From the NCBI GenBank assembly GCA_963924555.1, contig OZ004583.1, positions 2,947,501 to 3,011,500 of the forward strand: a stretch of DNA of 64,000 nucleotides, given 5' to 3'. Numbering within the stretch: position 1 is the first letter of the stretch; every line of letters begins with the position of its first letter. A program made the position numbers and the translations under genes. Positions 35,012 through 46,863 of this stretch are shown here, piece after piece. Origin of the DNA: Crambe crambe. Lineage: Eukaryota; Porifera; Demospongiae; Poecilosclerida; Crambeidae. The notes below the pieces were generated by a model. That model saw nothing but the letters and a program-made list of their open reading frames with translations, was not told the DNA's origin and ran no database searches.

Positions 35012-38000
35012 ACTGCTTGTACACCAGGACAACCAGCCATGTATCTAAAATAAGTCCGTAATTTTCAGCAAGGGAAAAGCTCTATAGAATTACTAGTAAC
35101 AATTATTGCCTGAAAGTGGTACATGTATGTGGTGGATTCTGCCACCTAATATTATAGCTTCATTCTTTGTTATAATTAATGGTGACATAATTATAAGCTA
35201 CTTTCTTAGTCTATGGGTGACAGCACCCATCTTATAAGTAATAAATCTTTATTTTGTTGTAGTTGTGTGATGCAGCAGTCAAAGAGATTAACACAGATGG
35301 CAACAAAGCATTGGAAACTCTACCTAGTGAGTTAGCAAGCTAGCTACAAATGCATTGTGTGGTTACTATATTCTGTTGCAGTTGAGATCAAAATTGACTC
35401 CACTGCTCAGGTGAACTATGCCCTGGTTAGTACACCGGCATTCACTAGCTAGTATGTTGAGACCAACCACAAGGTACATAATTAATTCTTTACCATAGAA
35501 CAGGTTTAGCTATCATTAACTTCAATGCTATCAAGAAATCTCAATTATTGAGAAATTTTTTTTTTTGCAAGTGATATTCTATACCTGAATTTAGTTCACC
35601 CTTTCTGCCATTGAAATCCCTTTGATTATAATCAAATAGCACCTTGTATCAAATATTTCATTCATACTAACTGATATTCTCCTAGGGGGAGTTTGTGTCT
35701 GTTTCCAAGCTCCTATGAGTCCTGTTGCTCTACCTGCTATATCCAAGACTGACAGAATGTAGTATGTGTGGTTCACAGACTATGTGGCCAATACTGCTGG
35801 CTTTGTGTACTACACTGCTGGGAAACTAGCTTATAATGTCACTCCAGATATGGTACGTACATTACACAGATGTATTATGTGATAGCCCCTCCCCCTTCCC
35901 CTCCCAATTTAACTTTCTCAAAAATTTCATTGTTCCAAACTTCTCTTCTCCCCTGTGTTCTGTAAAAGTTGGACTACCTCAACTTCAAAATGTTAGCTTC
36001 TGCTCATGAGTTATGGAGATAAATTTTTATGAAGAAATGGCAAAACTGATACTTGGGGTTGTCATGCACCTACCTTCATATTTAACGTGGACCCCTTCAG
36101 AGTTTTTCATCCATTCTTGGCCATGTGCTTTTCTCACTTTTCAGATTCCCAGCAGCAGTCCATTGAAGCTGAATACATCATCCTTCAAGCTGATATTGCC
36201 TCAGGTAGGTGTAATGCTAGAAACACGTAACTGCTAGTCATCCACTGGCCTTTTACCAACCATTAAGGAAGTAGCTATCCAACCAAAAAGAATGCATCAT
36301 ATGTATTATAGAGAGAATGACAACACTTTACTCTCTGTCTATACTAATAGTTGTACAATACTTATCCAAATATGGCGATGGTGATGGACCTTCAAGCCCA
36401 CAATCCTCCTAATTTGGTCATCTCTCCTAGCAGTGTCAACCTCACTGTCCAAAGTTATGTCAATGTGTCTGTCATGGATCCGACCACCAAAACCAACAAG
36501 TCTGCATTCAGTATAGGATTGGTACGTAATGGGATTGATACATAATAGGTAAACCAACAAGTCTGCAGTCAGTGGGGGATTAATGATAATTAATATGTAA
36601 CCTCAGTTTGCAGTCAGTGTGGGATACATCAGTAGTGAGCCCCACACCGTACTAGGGAGTTAGCTGGATAAATTCTACTGTGTAAGAAATTAAAGTTTTC
36701 TTTGCATGACTTCCTTGAGTAAACTGAGCTCGCCCCACAATGCTTGCATTTCCCTGGTAAGTCTGCATTCAGTTTGGGATCACTGTTTCAGTTTTCAATA
36801 CCTGGAAATAAATACGTAATTATTATCATGATTGCATCTCTTATTACTTTTTGCAGACAATTCACTGTGATGTAAAGGTATGGGTCCAAGCTAAGAATGG
36901 GAAAGAGCTGATTGGTGGAAATGCAACATTTTTGAGGTATAACTTAATAAGAATTGAGTTTTGTATCCAGTGATGGAGGGAGTTCATGCATACATGTGGG
37001 GACATTACAGTGAGATAGTCCTGGAAAGAGTACATCCAGACATGATATGTACCTGATGATAGTCCTAATCCAATTGCTCTTCATTTTGTGTTCAATGTTA
37101 ATCTACAGCTCACTTAGTTTTATTATTTTCGTACTATCTAATACAGTAACCTCTTGTTTATTGCTTATACAGAGCAGAATTAGGTCTGATATCTTCCAGT
37201 ATTGGACAATTTGATGTACGTAAGCATCTGATGATCTACATACTTCATTATTCACTCTTAATTCGTTTGTATCAGGTTACTCTGCTCCAAACTGCAATGA
37301 ATCTATTGAGTACTGGAGTGATTATCCCTCTTATCAATGGTATATATATCTATCATAACCTATGCCCAAACTATTGCAAATATCTCTTGGACTCATAATA
37401 TCATCATTATGCAACTTATATCCAAGTCTTAATTCCCTCTAGCTAATCCATCTGATAAGTGCGAGGTGTGGCCTCATTTCATGAGCAAGATTCATAGGAA
37501 CAAAGCATCCATTAAGATTATACTAATAAATTATAGATTTGAAATTTGGTCCAAATAGTCCATATAGAAATTTTCATGTTTGATTATTAAATTGACTTCT
37601 CTTATAATTATGGCTAAAAATTAGCTATGTCACATCTGTAACCATACATCTTATAGAACCATCTAGCTAGTTCTCTCTCCCTCTTCACATGCAGGCTATA
37701 TCAACCCTGGATTTGAAATCCCTATGTTTGATGGGATTTCTTTCCTCAATGCTAACATCACTCTGGGAGATGTAAGTAGCTAGACATACCTACGTACAGA
37801 ACAATAATAATCCATTGTAATTCACTTACTTACTGTGGCTATAGCCAAACTTAATTGGATGTAAGAACAGATGAGGAAACCAAATTCAAATGGCTTCTTG
37901 CTTCACACATGGCCAAAATGATCAAATTCTCTCTGTTACAGTAGCCAGTAGACAAATGCAATTGCATTGTGGGGCGAGCCTGAGCTGGCAGTGAGAATGG

Positions 38001-38457
38001 CCTCTCTTTCTGAAGACAATCTCTGGTCTGCATTCTCTGAGCCTGGCTTCTCTTTCCTCAGTATATTATGGTCCCTAATACCATGCATCGATATACTGAT
38101 ACACCTCTATAGCTATAGGAGATAATTATATAATATTCTCCTTTCCTACATTGTGCCCCCAATAGTACCTATTCCAGCTTCATCTTCCTATATTTTAATT
38201 AAGGCCAAGCTCGTAGAGGGTTTATCCTTCTTATACATGCAATCTATGCTGAAGAATGAGCTAGCTAGCTACAGCTCTCTAATAGAGAGATGGTTATACA
38301 CAGCTGAGCATTTACCTATCCTCTAAAGCCTTGAGTTAAGGAAACAGACTCCTTTAGGAGTAGCTACCAGAACCTCTAATGTTCCCTGCCAATATTATTC
38401 TTGCAGCACTATGTCGTGGTGAGCACAGACGTCAACTATAAACCAACATCCATGTGA
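35012..38457 (+). pseudogene. Partial BPI/LBP-like pseudogene (copy of exons 6-15)
   Basis: Collinear with 16475-19894 including introns, beginning inside intron 5, so it is a DNA-level segmental duplication and not a retrocopy. Exons 1-5 are absent. Defects include a TAG at 35450-35452 (TCG in the parent exon 7), a 10-nt deletion near 35706 in the exon 8 copy, and a TAG at 35760-35762 (TTG in the parent). Exon 10 (36351-36521) and the terminal exon with its stop at 38455 are preserved. Similarity continues beyond the stop to about 38590, is interrupted by roughly 1.9 kb of inserted repeats, and resumes near 40495. Confidence 0.9.
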
Positions 38458-38592
38458 ACTATTAATTTTGTTACTTAATTTTTTTGTGATCATAAATTTT
38501 AGCATGTCTAAGTGTGTAGTATGAACATGTATAGCAATAGAGCACTATATAGCTACATAGATCATTCTGTAAGTAATTCAGAACAATGCTAT

Positions 38593-39093
38593 CAGAGAGT
38601 GCGGTAGCACTCTCTAAGTAGGGATGGCAGGTCAAAGTCCATAGGACAGTATAAACTAAAAACTCTTCTTTCTCTTCTACCCTTACTCTACAGGTTCTCA
38701 GAAGGCTACAGTGAATTATTATATCTACAAAGAAGAGAGGAGAATGTTCAAAAGCCAAAAATTCATTCGCCAACATAAGAAAAAAACGAGTTCTAAAATT
38801 GACTTTTCGTTCTTTTTCTTTATAATAATAATAATCAGAGAGTGCGGTAGCACTCTCTAAGTAGGGATGGCAGGTCAAAGTCCATAGGACAGTATAAACT
38901 AAAAACTCTTCTTTCTCTTCTACCCTTACTCTACAGGTTCTCAGAAGGCTACAGTGAATTATTATATCTACAAAGAAGAGAGGAGAATGTTCAAAAGCCA
39001 AAAATTCATTCGCCAACATAAGAAAAAAACGAGTTCTAAAATTGACTTTTCGTTCTTTTTCTTTATAATAATAATAATAATAATAATAATAAT
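38593..39093 (+). mobile_element. Two tandem copies of a 243-bp interspersed element with (ATA)n tail
   Basis: Copies start at 38593 and 38836 with cagagagtgcggtagcactc, itself a small hairpin, and each ends in ATA repeats (longer in the second copy). They look identical by eye apart from tail length, implying recent duplication. The variable trinucleotide tail is SINE-like, but no polymerase III promoter was recognised. A 182-aa reverse frame here is only the repeat read twice. Confidence 0.75.
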
Positions 39094-40049
39094 GTATAAG
39101 ATCGACGTACCGACTTACTGGCTATAGTCATCAAAATTCTGCTTTGGCCATTTGTTAGAGCGGCACCTAGAGGCTGATCTTTTGCTATTAGTTTTGACTA
39201 AGGCTCTACTTCACTATTCGATAGCACTCGGAACACAGCTGCTAATCTTTCTACGCCATTTTGAAGGGGGCGGGGCTTATGGGCGGAGCCACGTAAGCTT
39301 AAGTTTAGCTATAGCCAAGGTCTTCATTCATTATCTGATGATGTTCCAGTCACTCCTTGCTGAATTACAGTACAGATGCTCATCCTATATAGTAGCATTA
39401 TAGCCAGTACTTTGCTGTAGTGTAGTCAGCTCACTTCACCATGCCGTGTACATGTCATTTACATTGCTGTTGCTGTAAAGTTTTATATCAACAAAACTTA
39501 AATAGCTAAACAAATTCTTCAACCAGAGACACTGTATGTACCTACAAAAGAGGTTTATGTAGAGCTGGCTTTGTATAGTACTGTACTGTAGCCTCCCTCA
39601 TTCAACTTCAAGCACTAAGAAAAAGGATAGAAACAAGTGAGCGTAAAAAATAAAAAGGTTAAGTAGGGATAGCCTAAAATCTAGCTGGGCTATCTATAAT
39701 GTGCTGCAGCCTCGTATGAAAAAAATCTTCGCGATATTACCTCATAAAAGGGGTGGGGCAATTAATAGCAGTTCTCCTCATATAACACCTGCACAGGATG
39801 TGGCCATTTGATGGCATCCACTATTATGATCACTACACCAAATGCATAAACTCCCCATACTCCTCCCTCAAGCAAGACATACGTACCATCTCAATAATTA
39901 TTTCAGTGATCACATATGTAATAATTAGCTAATGCTGTTCACTTTTTAAAATGTTCACTCCTTTCAGTACTCCATTACACTGCAGATGATCATCCTTCAA
40001 ACTCTCCTCCCTGAACAGAATGAAATACTGATCATTAAATAAATTTAGT

Positions 40050-40488
40050 TGAATGTAAAAAATTTCTTCGAAATAAAAATGTGAAGTAGGGATGCTATTA
40101 TAACTGCAGCTTCATTATGAAAACCAAGTACTGCAGCATCGAAGCAGTATCGCCCAAAAATCTAGCTGGAATATGTATTATAACTGCATGCAAGAGAGTG
40201 AACTTAGTGAAGTGACCCTTACCCATCATCAAGTACAAGATACTATTCCTACTTCACTCCCTTGGCCCTTGATCATGGGAGTGAAGTAGGAATAGTATCT
40301 TGTACTTGATGATGGGTAAGGGTCACTTCACTAAGTTCACTCTCTTGCATGCAGTTATAATACATATTCCAGCTAGATTTTTGGGCGATACTGCTTCGAT
40401 GCTGCAGTACTTGGTTTTCATAATGAAGCTGCAGTTATAATAGCATCCCTACTTCACATTTTTATTTCGAAGAAATTTTTTACATTCA
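40050..40488. repeat. Very long palindrome, arms about 200 bp
   Basis: Left arm starts tgaatgtaaaaaatttcttc; right arm ends with its reverse complement. The arms pair almost without mismatch to a short asymmetric loop near 40265 (ggcccttgatcatggg). Internal words such as gaagtagggatg and gaagtaggaatagt are shared with the neighbouring MITEs at 22.0-22.4 and 40.7-40.9 kb. Confidence 0.9.
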
Positions 40489-40671
40489 CTTGTAGATATA
40501 GCTCTTATAAAAAAATTGTGCGAAAATGACAATTAATAGCTACAGTGAAACCAAGTTAGTATAACTATAGGGAACATGGGGTGTGTACATGTGGCTTGTA
40601 GCACAAGTCTGCAGTACCCTCGATTGTGAATCAGACTTCATGCATGATTATGTAGAAAATCATATAAAGGA

Positions 40672-40965
40672 AAAAATATTTATTCCAAATAAAAAAGAAA
40701 AGTAAGGATGGCTGTGTGCGGTTCAGAACTTCAGTCAAGTAACCCCTTGCCCATCACCAATACTATGAGCTGACTATTCCTACTTCACTCCCATGACAGG
40801 CCAAGATGAGATATAAAGGGAGTGAAGTAGGAATAGTTGGCTTGTAGTAGCTATTGGTGAGGGGTAAGGGGTTACTTGACTGAAGTTCACTCTCTTGTTG
40901 CTGAACTTTTTTGAACTGCACACAGCCATCCCTACTTTTCTTTTTTTTAATATTTTTTCCTTTAG
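40672..40965. mobile_element. MITE with inverted ends
   Basis: Left end ggaaaaaatatttattccaa, with aagtaaggatggctgtgtgc further in, is mirrored imperfectly by the right end (acacagccatccctacttttc, ending atattttttcc). Inner words (gtaaccccttgcccatcacc) are also mirrored. Confidence 0.7.
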
Positions 40966-41295
40966 CTACTTGTTCATCACCTTTTTTTATGTAATCCTCT
41001 ATTATTTTATTATAGGCAACTGGATGCTGTGATCCTGCTATCCTGTTCATGTATTGTACCTATGTAGTTCATTGGAGGTTTCATCATAATATTGTATTAG
41101 CCGAAATTAATCTGATCTGGAAGGGCTAATGTTGATGGAGCTCGTATCTATACAGTAAAATTGCTAGCCATTGACTTATTTTGTATATTATTTTAAGGCC
41201 TTTACTGGTACCTGATATAGACTACTTGATTATAGTGCCCATATATACCATAATATTTTATGTATCACCTCATATTAGCGCTTATTATACGTAGA

Positions 41296-41524
41296 TGTCG
41301 AGGACGACTTCTCAACTAAGTGGGGGACCCTACTTCGTTATTGTATCATTCATTGCACATGCTCAGTGTTATATCACATTGCACATGCTCAGTAACTAGT
41401 AGTTACACAACAGTGTCCATTTTCATAATAAAAACGAGTAAGACCTTATTTTTCTGAGTCTCTTGAGCATCTTCATTTACAGCTAGTTCTACCTTTTCAC
41501 ACGTCCAAAGACCCGGACGTGACA
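41296..41524. mobile_element. Possible solo LTR
   Basis: A 229-bp stretch starts TGTC and ends GACA, contains an AATAAA-type signal near 41430 and a duplicated cattgcacatgctcagt. These are LTR-like features, but the flanks (gtaga / tacag) do not form a clear target duplication. Confidence 0.4.
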
Positions 41525-42662
41525 TACAGAACAAAGATTGATCCCACTTCCATCCTTCTTATTTCCTTACTTTTTTGAGCAGTGGTCATCCCTACATCTT
41601 TTTTTCATTTCACGAAATGTTTTTTCCCTTACTTGTTAATTATAATGCGGGCATGCAAGAGTGGCAGGCATGTTTTTCCAATCCAAGTTACGTACATAGC
41701 TACATACTAGTATAATTCTTTTAAGTGTGAAATTGTTCTACAGTATCTCTTGCTTGCTATATTATAAAATGAAGAGATCCAGGATAGAACCAACTGTCAC
41801 CCGTCCGAGCCTCCTGTGCAGAAAACATTAACTTTCAGGATCACATTAGCTATATGCAGCTACAGTCATACCTATCTAAGTTGTAGCTATAGCTGTAGTA
41901 ATATGAGGGTGCCTGCTTCATGATTATGGCTAGCTAACCAAGTCTGAACTTCTCTAACTGTATGATAAAGAATTTGTAGATGATATAGTCTAATAGCTAG
42001 ACTAAGAGATCAACAAACATCATGTGACTATATTATTAGAAGCTATGAATAATCACCAGTAACTTATTCTCTGTAGCTACAGTAGCTATACTGGTAGCTA
42101 GTACAAAATGATGTACTTCCCAAATTACTTCTATAGAGATTGTACATTTTGCAGAAGAGGCTCGATCATCACTAGTGTGGGGCTCGCTCTGCTTGCCTCG
42201 TATTTAACTTATGTCATAGCTAATCATGTTCATGCAGACTGCATGAGGCTGTAGCTACGGCCTCAACTCCCATGTTTGCAAGTGAACCTGCAAGCACTAA
42301 AGTATTGTCTACTGAGCTAACTTAGCTACTACTTACGTACATCTCAGATTCATTTTCTAGTATGCAGGACCAATGCGTAGAGTATATAATAATTATTAGC
42401 TAGAGCTATGGTTAGCGTATTGTTACGTGTCCCCTTGAATGAATTTCCCCCTTCAGTGCATGCCCCTCCCCTATAGCTAGAGACTTCTAAAAAATATTTT
42501 CCTACTGGTGTAGCTGCAAGGAATCCCTAGTTAGTTAGTTATTAGTTTACATAGCTGATGATTCGTTGGTTCATGATATGTTTCAGTATCGTACAGTGCA
42601 CACATAAGAACTAGCTAGCTAGCTCATAGTTTGATTCTGATCATTCTTGTACAGAGGTTAAA
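41525..42662. other. Intergenic upstream of the membrane-protein gene
   Basis: AT-rich, no coding potential or repeat family recognised. Promoter elements cannot be assigned by eye. Confidence 0.3.
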
Positions 42663-44408
42663 ATGTCACGTATAATGAACTTACTGTTGGCTCTACTATT
42701 GCTGCTAATATGCCCCAATATCATCATGGCTGATCGAATAGTTAATGCAAGCTTAGCTGCAGGGTGTGAAGAGAATGATTACTGCCCAGCATGGTCACTG
42801 TCAACAATCAAGCAAGATGGTCTAAATACAAGTGAGTGTAGCTGTCAATCTAATGCATTGATACATTGCCAGGAGAATCATGATATATATCTTACATCAA
42901 GTGCTTGTGTGACATATGATAGTGATTTACACTCAGCAATTGCTGGAAATTGTCCTTTCAATGCTCATAAGGTCCACTATGGAAAACAGATATCAGTGCA
43001 CATTTCAGCTGTGAATATGAACCTTACCAAGGTCATGTGCGAACCTCTCAACAGGACTGGACTATTATGCAGCCACTGCATAGAAGGATTAGGACCAGCT
43101 TTATTGAATTATTCCTATCCATGCCTAGAGTGTTCCAAATTAGGTTGGGTGGCTTATTTTTTGGCAACTCTGATACCATCCACGATATTCTTTCTAGTAA
43201 TTTTATGCTTCCGTGTTGATATTCTATCACCTTCAATGAGCTACTTTATTTATCACAGTCAAATGTTCACTTTTCTTGTCCACAGAGTTCCTAATAGTAT
43301 TCTTTCTACACATCCACAAATTACTAAGCTATTGGTTACATTTTATGGCATCTGGAACTTGGAATTCTTCCGAGCTTACATTCCGTCCTTCTGTGTGAGT
43401 AGAGAGATGAACATGAGCACAGTTGTAGCACTAGAATACATTGTTGCTCTATATCCCTTGCTTTTAACTGCATTAATCTATGCAGCGATAGAGATGCATG
43501 CAAGAGGGTTCAGGCCGCTGTTTGTTCTGTGGAGGCCCTTCCATCAATGTAGTCATGACTGTAGAAAAATAGGAAGCATAAGAGGTTCAATCATTAATGT
43601 ATTTGCATCCTTTCTTTACCTTTCCTACAACAAAAATTTGGCCACTTCATATACTCTGCTCTCTTTTGTGCATCTATGTGCCAATAATAACTTTACAGTA
43701 GTTAGTAAAAAGGCAAGCTTTATGTTTGTGAATGCATCGGTATCAATTTCTGAAGCTATTCCACAGTTTATTCTATGCATATCAGTGTCTTCAATATTTT
43801 GCATATTTCCCTTGTGTTTGCTGTTTGCCTATCAACTAAAAGTATTCAGAAAGTGTATATATAAGTTCCCTCTTCTTTGTGAAGTCATCAACATTTTCCA
43901 AGGACATTTCAAGGATGGCACGACTGGTACCCGTGATTACCGTTTTCTTTCTGGACTCTACTTCATGATTCGAATACTTAGTATTGTTACAATCTCCATA
44001 TCAAATGACACGCTCTTTATCAGTAATATATATATTTCCATCATTGTTGTACTCATTTTTGCTTTCTTGCATCCTTATAAGGATAGAAAATACAACTATC
44101 TCGATATTTTCTGGTTTGCCTTTCTAATTCTTTGTAATTTTAATATCTTGTACTTGACTATAGGTCGACATAATGTTTTTGTAGTAGTTATGTCACTTTT
44201 TTTTATTCTTTTGCCCATTCCCTATTTCTGCCTTTTGCTAGTGTGTAAATGTATCAAAAAGGTACAAGCGTGTCGCAAAGGCAGTAAAATAATGTCCAGT
44301 TCTTACTGCTGTTGTTTCAATTTGCGAGAAGAGAATGGAATAGTTGTTGGTGGTGTTCCTTATCCTGATCGACTCCTTAATCCACTTAGGTATGAACAGC
44401 TACAGTGA
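42663..44408 (+). CDS. Orphan multi-pass transmembrane receptor-like protein
   Basis: A single exon of 581 aa. Signal peptide about residues 1-23 (LLLALLLLLICPNIIMA) is followed by a Cys-rich, N-glycosylatable ectodomain of about 135 residues ending LLCSHCIEGLGPALLNYSYP. After that come about seven to eight hydrophobic segments with the conserved stretches EMHARGFRPLFVLWRPFHQC, INVFASFLYLSYNK and FKDGTTGTRDYRFLSGLYF, then a short cytosolic tail. I recognise this architecture from invertebrate (sponge, cnidarian) predicted proteins with no assigned function; it is not a canonical GPCR. Surface receptor or channel-like roles are possible. The ATG is chosen because it gives a good signal peptide; the intronless structure is unusual among its neighbours. 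Confidence 0.7.
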   Translation: MSRIMNLLLALLLLLICPNIIMADRIVNASLAAGCEENDYCPAWSLSTIKQDGLNTSECSCQSNALIHCQENHDIYLTSSACVTYDSDLHSAIAGNCPFNAHKVHYGKQISVHISAVNMNLTKVMCEPLNRTGLLCSHCIEGLGPALLNYSYPCLECSKLGWVAYFLATLIPSTIFFLVILCFRVDILSPSMSYFIYHSQMFTFLVHRVPNSILSTHPQITKLLVTFYGIWNLEFFRAYIPSFCVSREMNMSTVVALEYIVALYPLLLTALIYAAIEMHARGFRPLFVLWRPFHQCSHDCRKIGSIRGSIINVFASFLYLSYNKNLATSYTLLSFVHLCANNNFTVVSKKASFMFVNASVSISEAIPQFILCISVSSIFCIFPLCLLFAYQLKVFRKCIYKFPLLCEVINIFQGHFKDGTTGTRDYRFLSGLYFMIRILSIVTISISNDTLFISNIYISIIVVLIFAFLHPYKDRKYNYLDIFWFAFLILCNFNILYLTIGRHNVFVVVMSLFFILLPIPYFCLLLVCKCIKKVQACRKGSKIMSSSYCCCFNLREENGIVVGGVPYPDRLLNPLRYEQLQ

Positions 44409-45906
44409 AGTATGACCCTCTTTATGCTATTGATTTATTTAATGATGAGTTCGTGTCATCATCTTATAATTATTATAATTATTGTAGCTAGCTATAGCTA
44501 TAGATACTCTATTACATTTCTTTACTGCTGAACTACAACTCTTTATGTTTAGATAATTGCCATACTGGAGGCGTAATATCAGAGAGTGCAGTAGCAGTCT
44601 CTATGTAGGATTAGTCCGGAATGGGTGTGGCTTCTTTTATTATATTATTTTTGTTTCCCATAATAATAATATGGAACATAATATCCAGCGAGGCGTGTAC
44701 CAAGTAATTTATTAACTCAATTTCTGTGTGCTATTAGCTTTTCAAGACAATAATGTAGCAAGTCAACATACAATACAAAAGCCACAAGAATAGATGGCTA
44801 AAACACACACTGTTGAATAAAGGAGATGCAGACGAAAGCTGATCTAAACTAAAAGATTCAGAAGGGGCATTTCACGAGAACCTACTATGTACGTAGGAGA
44901 ACTCTTACACTGCTATCAAGACAATGCACAACCATACACTCTAAAGTATTTTATGTACAGATGATGCATAAACTCGTAGCATTGTTCCAGAGTGTAGTAT
45001 GTACGTGACCATTGCCACATAAAAACCGAGGAAGTGTACCTTCTATGTACATACATCCTAATAGAACACTAACTGAACCCACTTCTGTTTACCACACATT
45101 GTGGTATATTGCAGTGAACCAATCATCATTAGCTACTGATATAAATTTTAATATTTCGTTGTTTAGTTCAACAACATTATTACCCTGTACAAACTAACAA
45201 TAATTATTTAAGCTGTAACAATGAAATTGTATTATTACTTGCCCAATTTATGGTATGTTGATACTTCTGAGTATTATTCAGGTTCATCCATGCCAACTAT
45301 ATATAGGCTTGGCAGGAAATACTATCATAGCTGCTAATACAATGCATGTAACTACGTACAGTCTGAGAAACACTTGTAGCTACCTGGACTATCAGACATA
45401 CAGTACGTATGTATGCTTGGGACCCAGTAATGGTCTTTGTATAGAGAGGTTGGAGAATGTTTTGTATAGAATGCATATGTATAAAGGTATCTTTGTTGAG
45501 AGGTTTTCCTCTTTCAAAGTATCTTTTAACAACAACTAAACTGCATTGAAAACAGACATCAATAATAATTATATTGAAACTAATATTGAAGTCCTAGACA
45601 GAATCCATTTTTGTATCATGTATCATTCAAATGATTCCATTCAACATCACAAAAAAAAAGGCTTCAGATCAACTAGCTAGCCACTCCCAAAAGTAAATAG
45701 ACCTGTAATTTTCATGCATAGAGTAAGTGGCATCTACGTACACAAACTCTAGTAGATAACTTTGATAAAGATTTTTAAAAATTCTTTTACAATGCCATTC
45801 CTGAAATGAAGTTTTATCTATACTCAGAAGTTTTGTTTCCTCAAACTTTCCCTGCAAATCTTTTATCTACAAAAATAATTGTATACATGAATGTAGCTAG
45901 CTATTG
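44409..45906. other. Intergenic, no gene supported
   Basis: AT-rich. A fragment of the cagagagtgc interspersed element lies near 44580-44620. Small open frames show no domain. Confidence 0.4.
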
Positions 45907-46361
45907 CTATATGCACTGGTGCTGTAGTTTGCTGAACATGTTTTCTGCCTCTGCCAGTGGTGCTCCTAAAGTCCTAGCTTCCTTGCTATAGGCAGAGAGG
46001 TCTTCAGGAGTCCACGAGAGTACTTTAAACTCAGGGAGATTCAGCATGGAGCAGATATTATAAAAACCAGGTCTTAATGAAGAGTCTGTGTTCCTGCATT
46101 ATAGAAGACAGCCACATACGTACATATATGAAAGACTGACTTACCATGATTTTATCATAACCTCATAAACAATTCTAGGACATCCAGGGGGCGGGGGCAA
46201 GCGATAACCAGTTGAAATTTTCTTAATAACCTATAATAGGAATAATTATTATACGGGAGTGCAAAATATTAATGCATGCACCTCTCCATTGGCTAGTCCA
46301 CTGTATGGTTTAACTCCCAGAGTCCATATTTCATAGAGAACACAGCCATAACTCCAGACAT
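45907..46361 (-). pseudogene. Receptor tyrosine kinase 3' fragment
   Basis: Copies of the last three kinase exons only: part of the [21 protein letters not shown] exon (46361-46282), the [18 protein letters not shown] exon (46230-46145) and the terminal exon (46093-45907). Homology stops abruptly near 46361 before the DFG segment, so no catalytic core remains. The reading frame of the retained exons is open and splice sites are kept, so loss was by truncation and not by point decay. Confidence 0.8.
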
Positions 46362-46863
46362 ATCATAATCACAATAATCATGCATATTCACTATTCTCAT
46401 TACTCACTACATTGAGGCATAACCATGTCAAAACTCAAGAGAGCCATTCAATGCTAAGAACCTTCTCTATCTCTTATTTTTGATGGCTGGCAGTTGTTTG
46501 CTCTCCATATATACTCTTCCCCATATTCCAGTGTGCTGTGCATACGTAATAATAATATTATGTCTGGTTTCTCTAATGACTTGATAAAAGTACATTGGGT
46601 ACTTTAACTTAAATATTGTTTATAGACATCGAGGAGGTGGTAGCTATAGCTATATATTTATTTGTTATGTGCACTCACTTCAGTTGCTGTTTCATATGTG
46701 TTACAGTTCTCATGTTCTTGTTGTACTTGTTTAAAATGGCCACAAAATCTATCTACATAGCTAGCTAGCTAGCTAATAATGGAAAAGAGCTCACCATAAC
46801 ACAAGATGTTAGGTTTCTACACAACACAACAAGTTAATATAATTACGTATGACACTATTGATT

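Noticed and set aside
38471-39019. 182-aa reverse-strand open frame with internal duplication
   Set aside because: It is the reverse reading of two tandem copies of a 243-bp interspersed element; no domain, and the duplication is at DNA level.
41296-41524. Full LTR retrotransposon at 41 kb
   Set aside because: Only one LTR-like unit with TGTC...GACA ends; no internal coding region, partner LTR or target duplication, so kept only as a low-confidence solo LTR.
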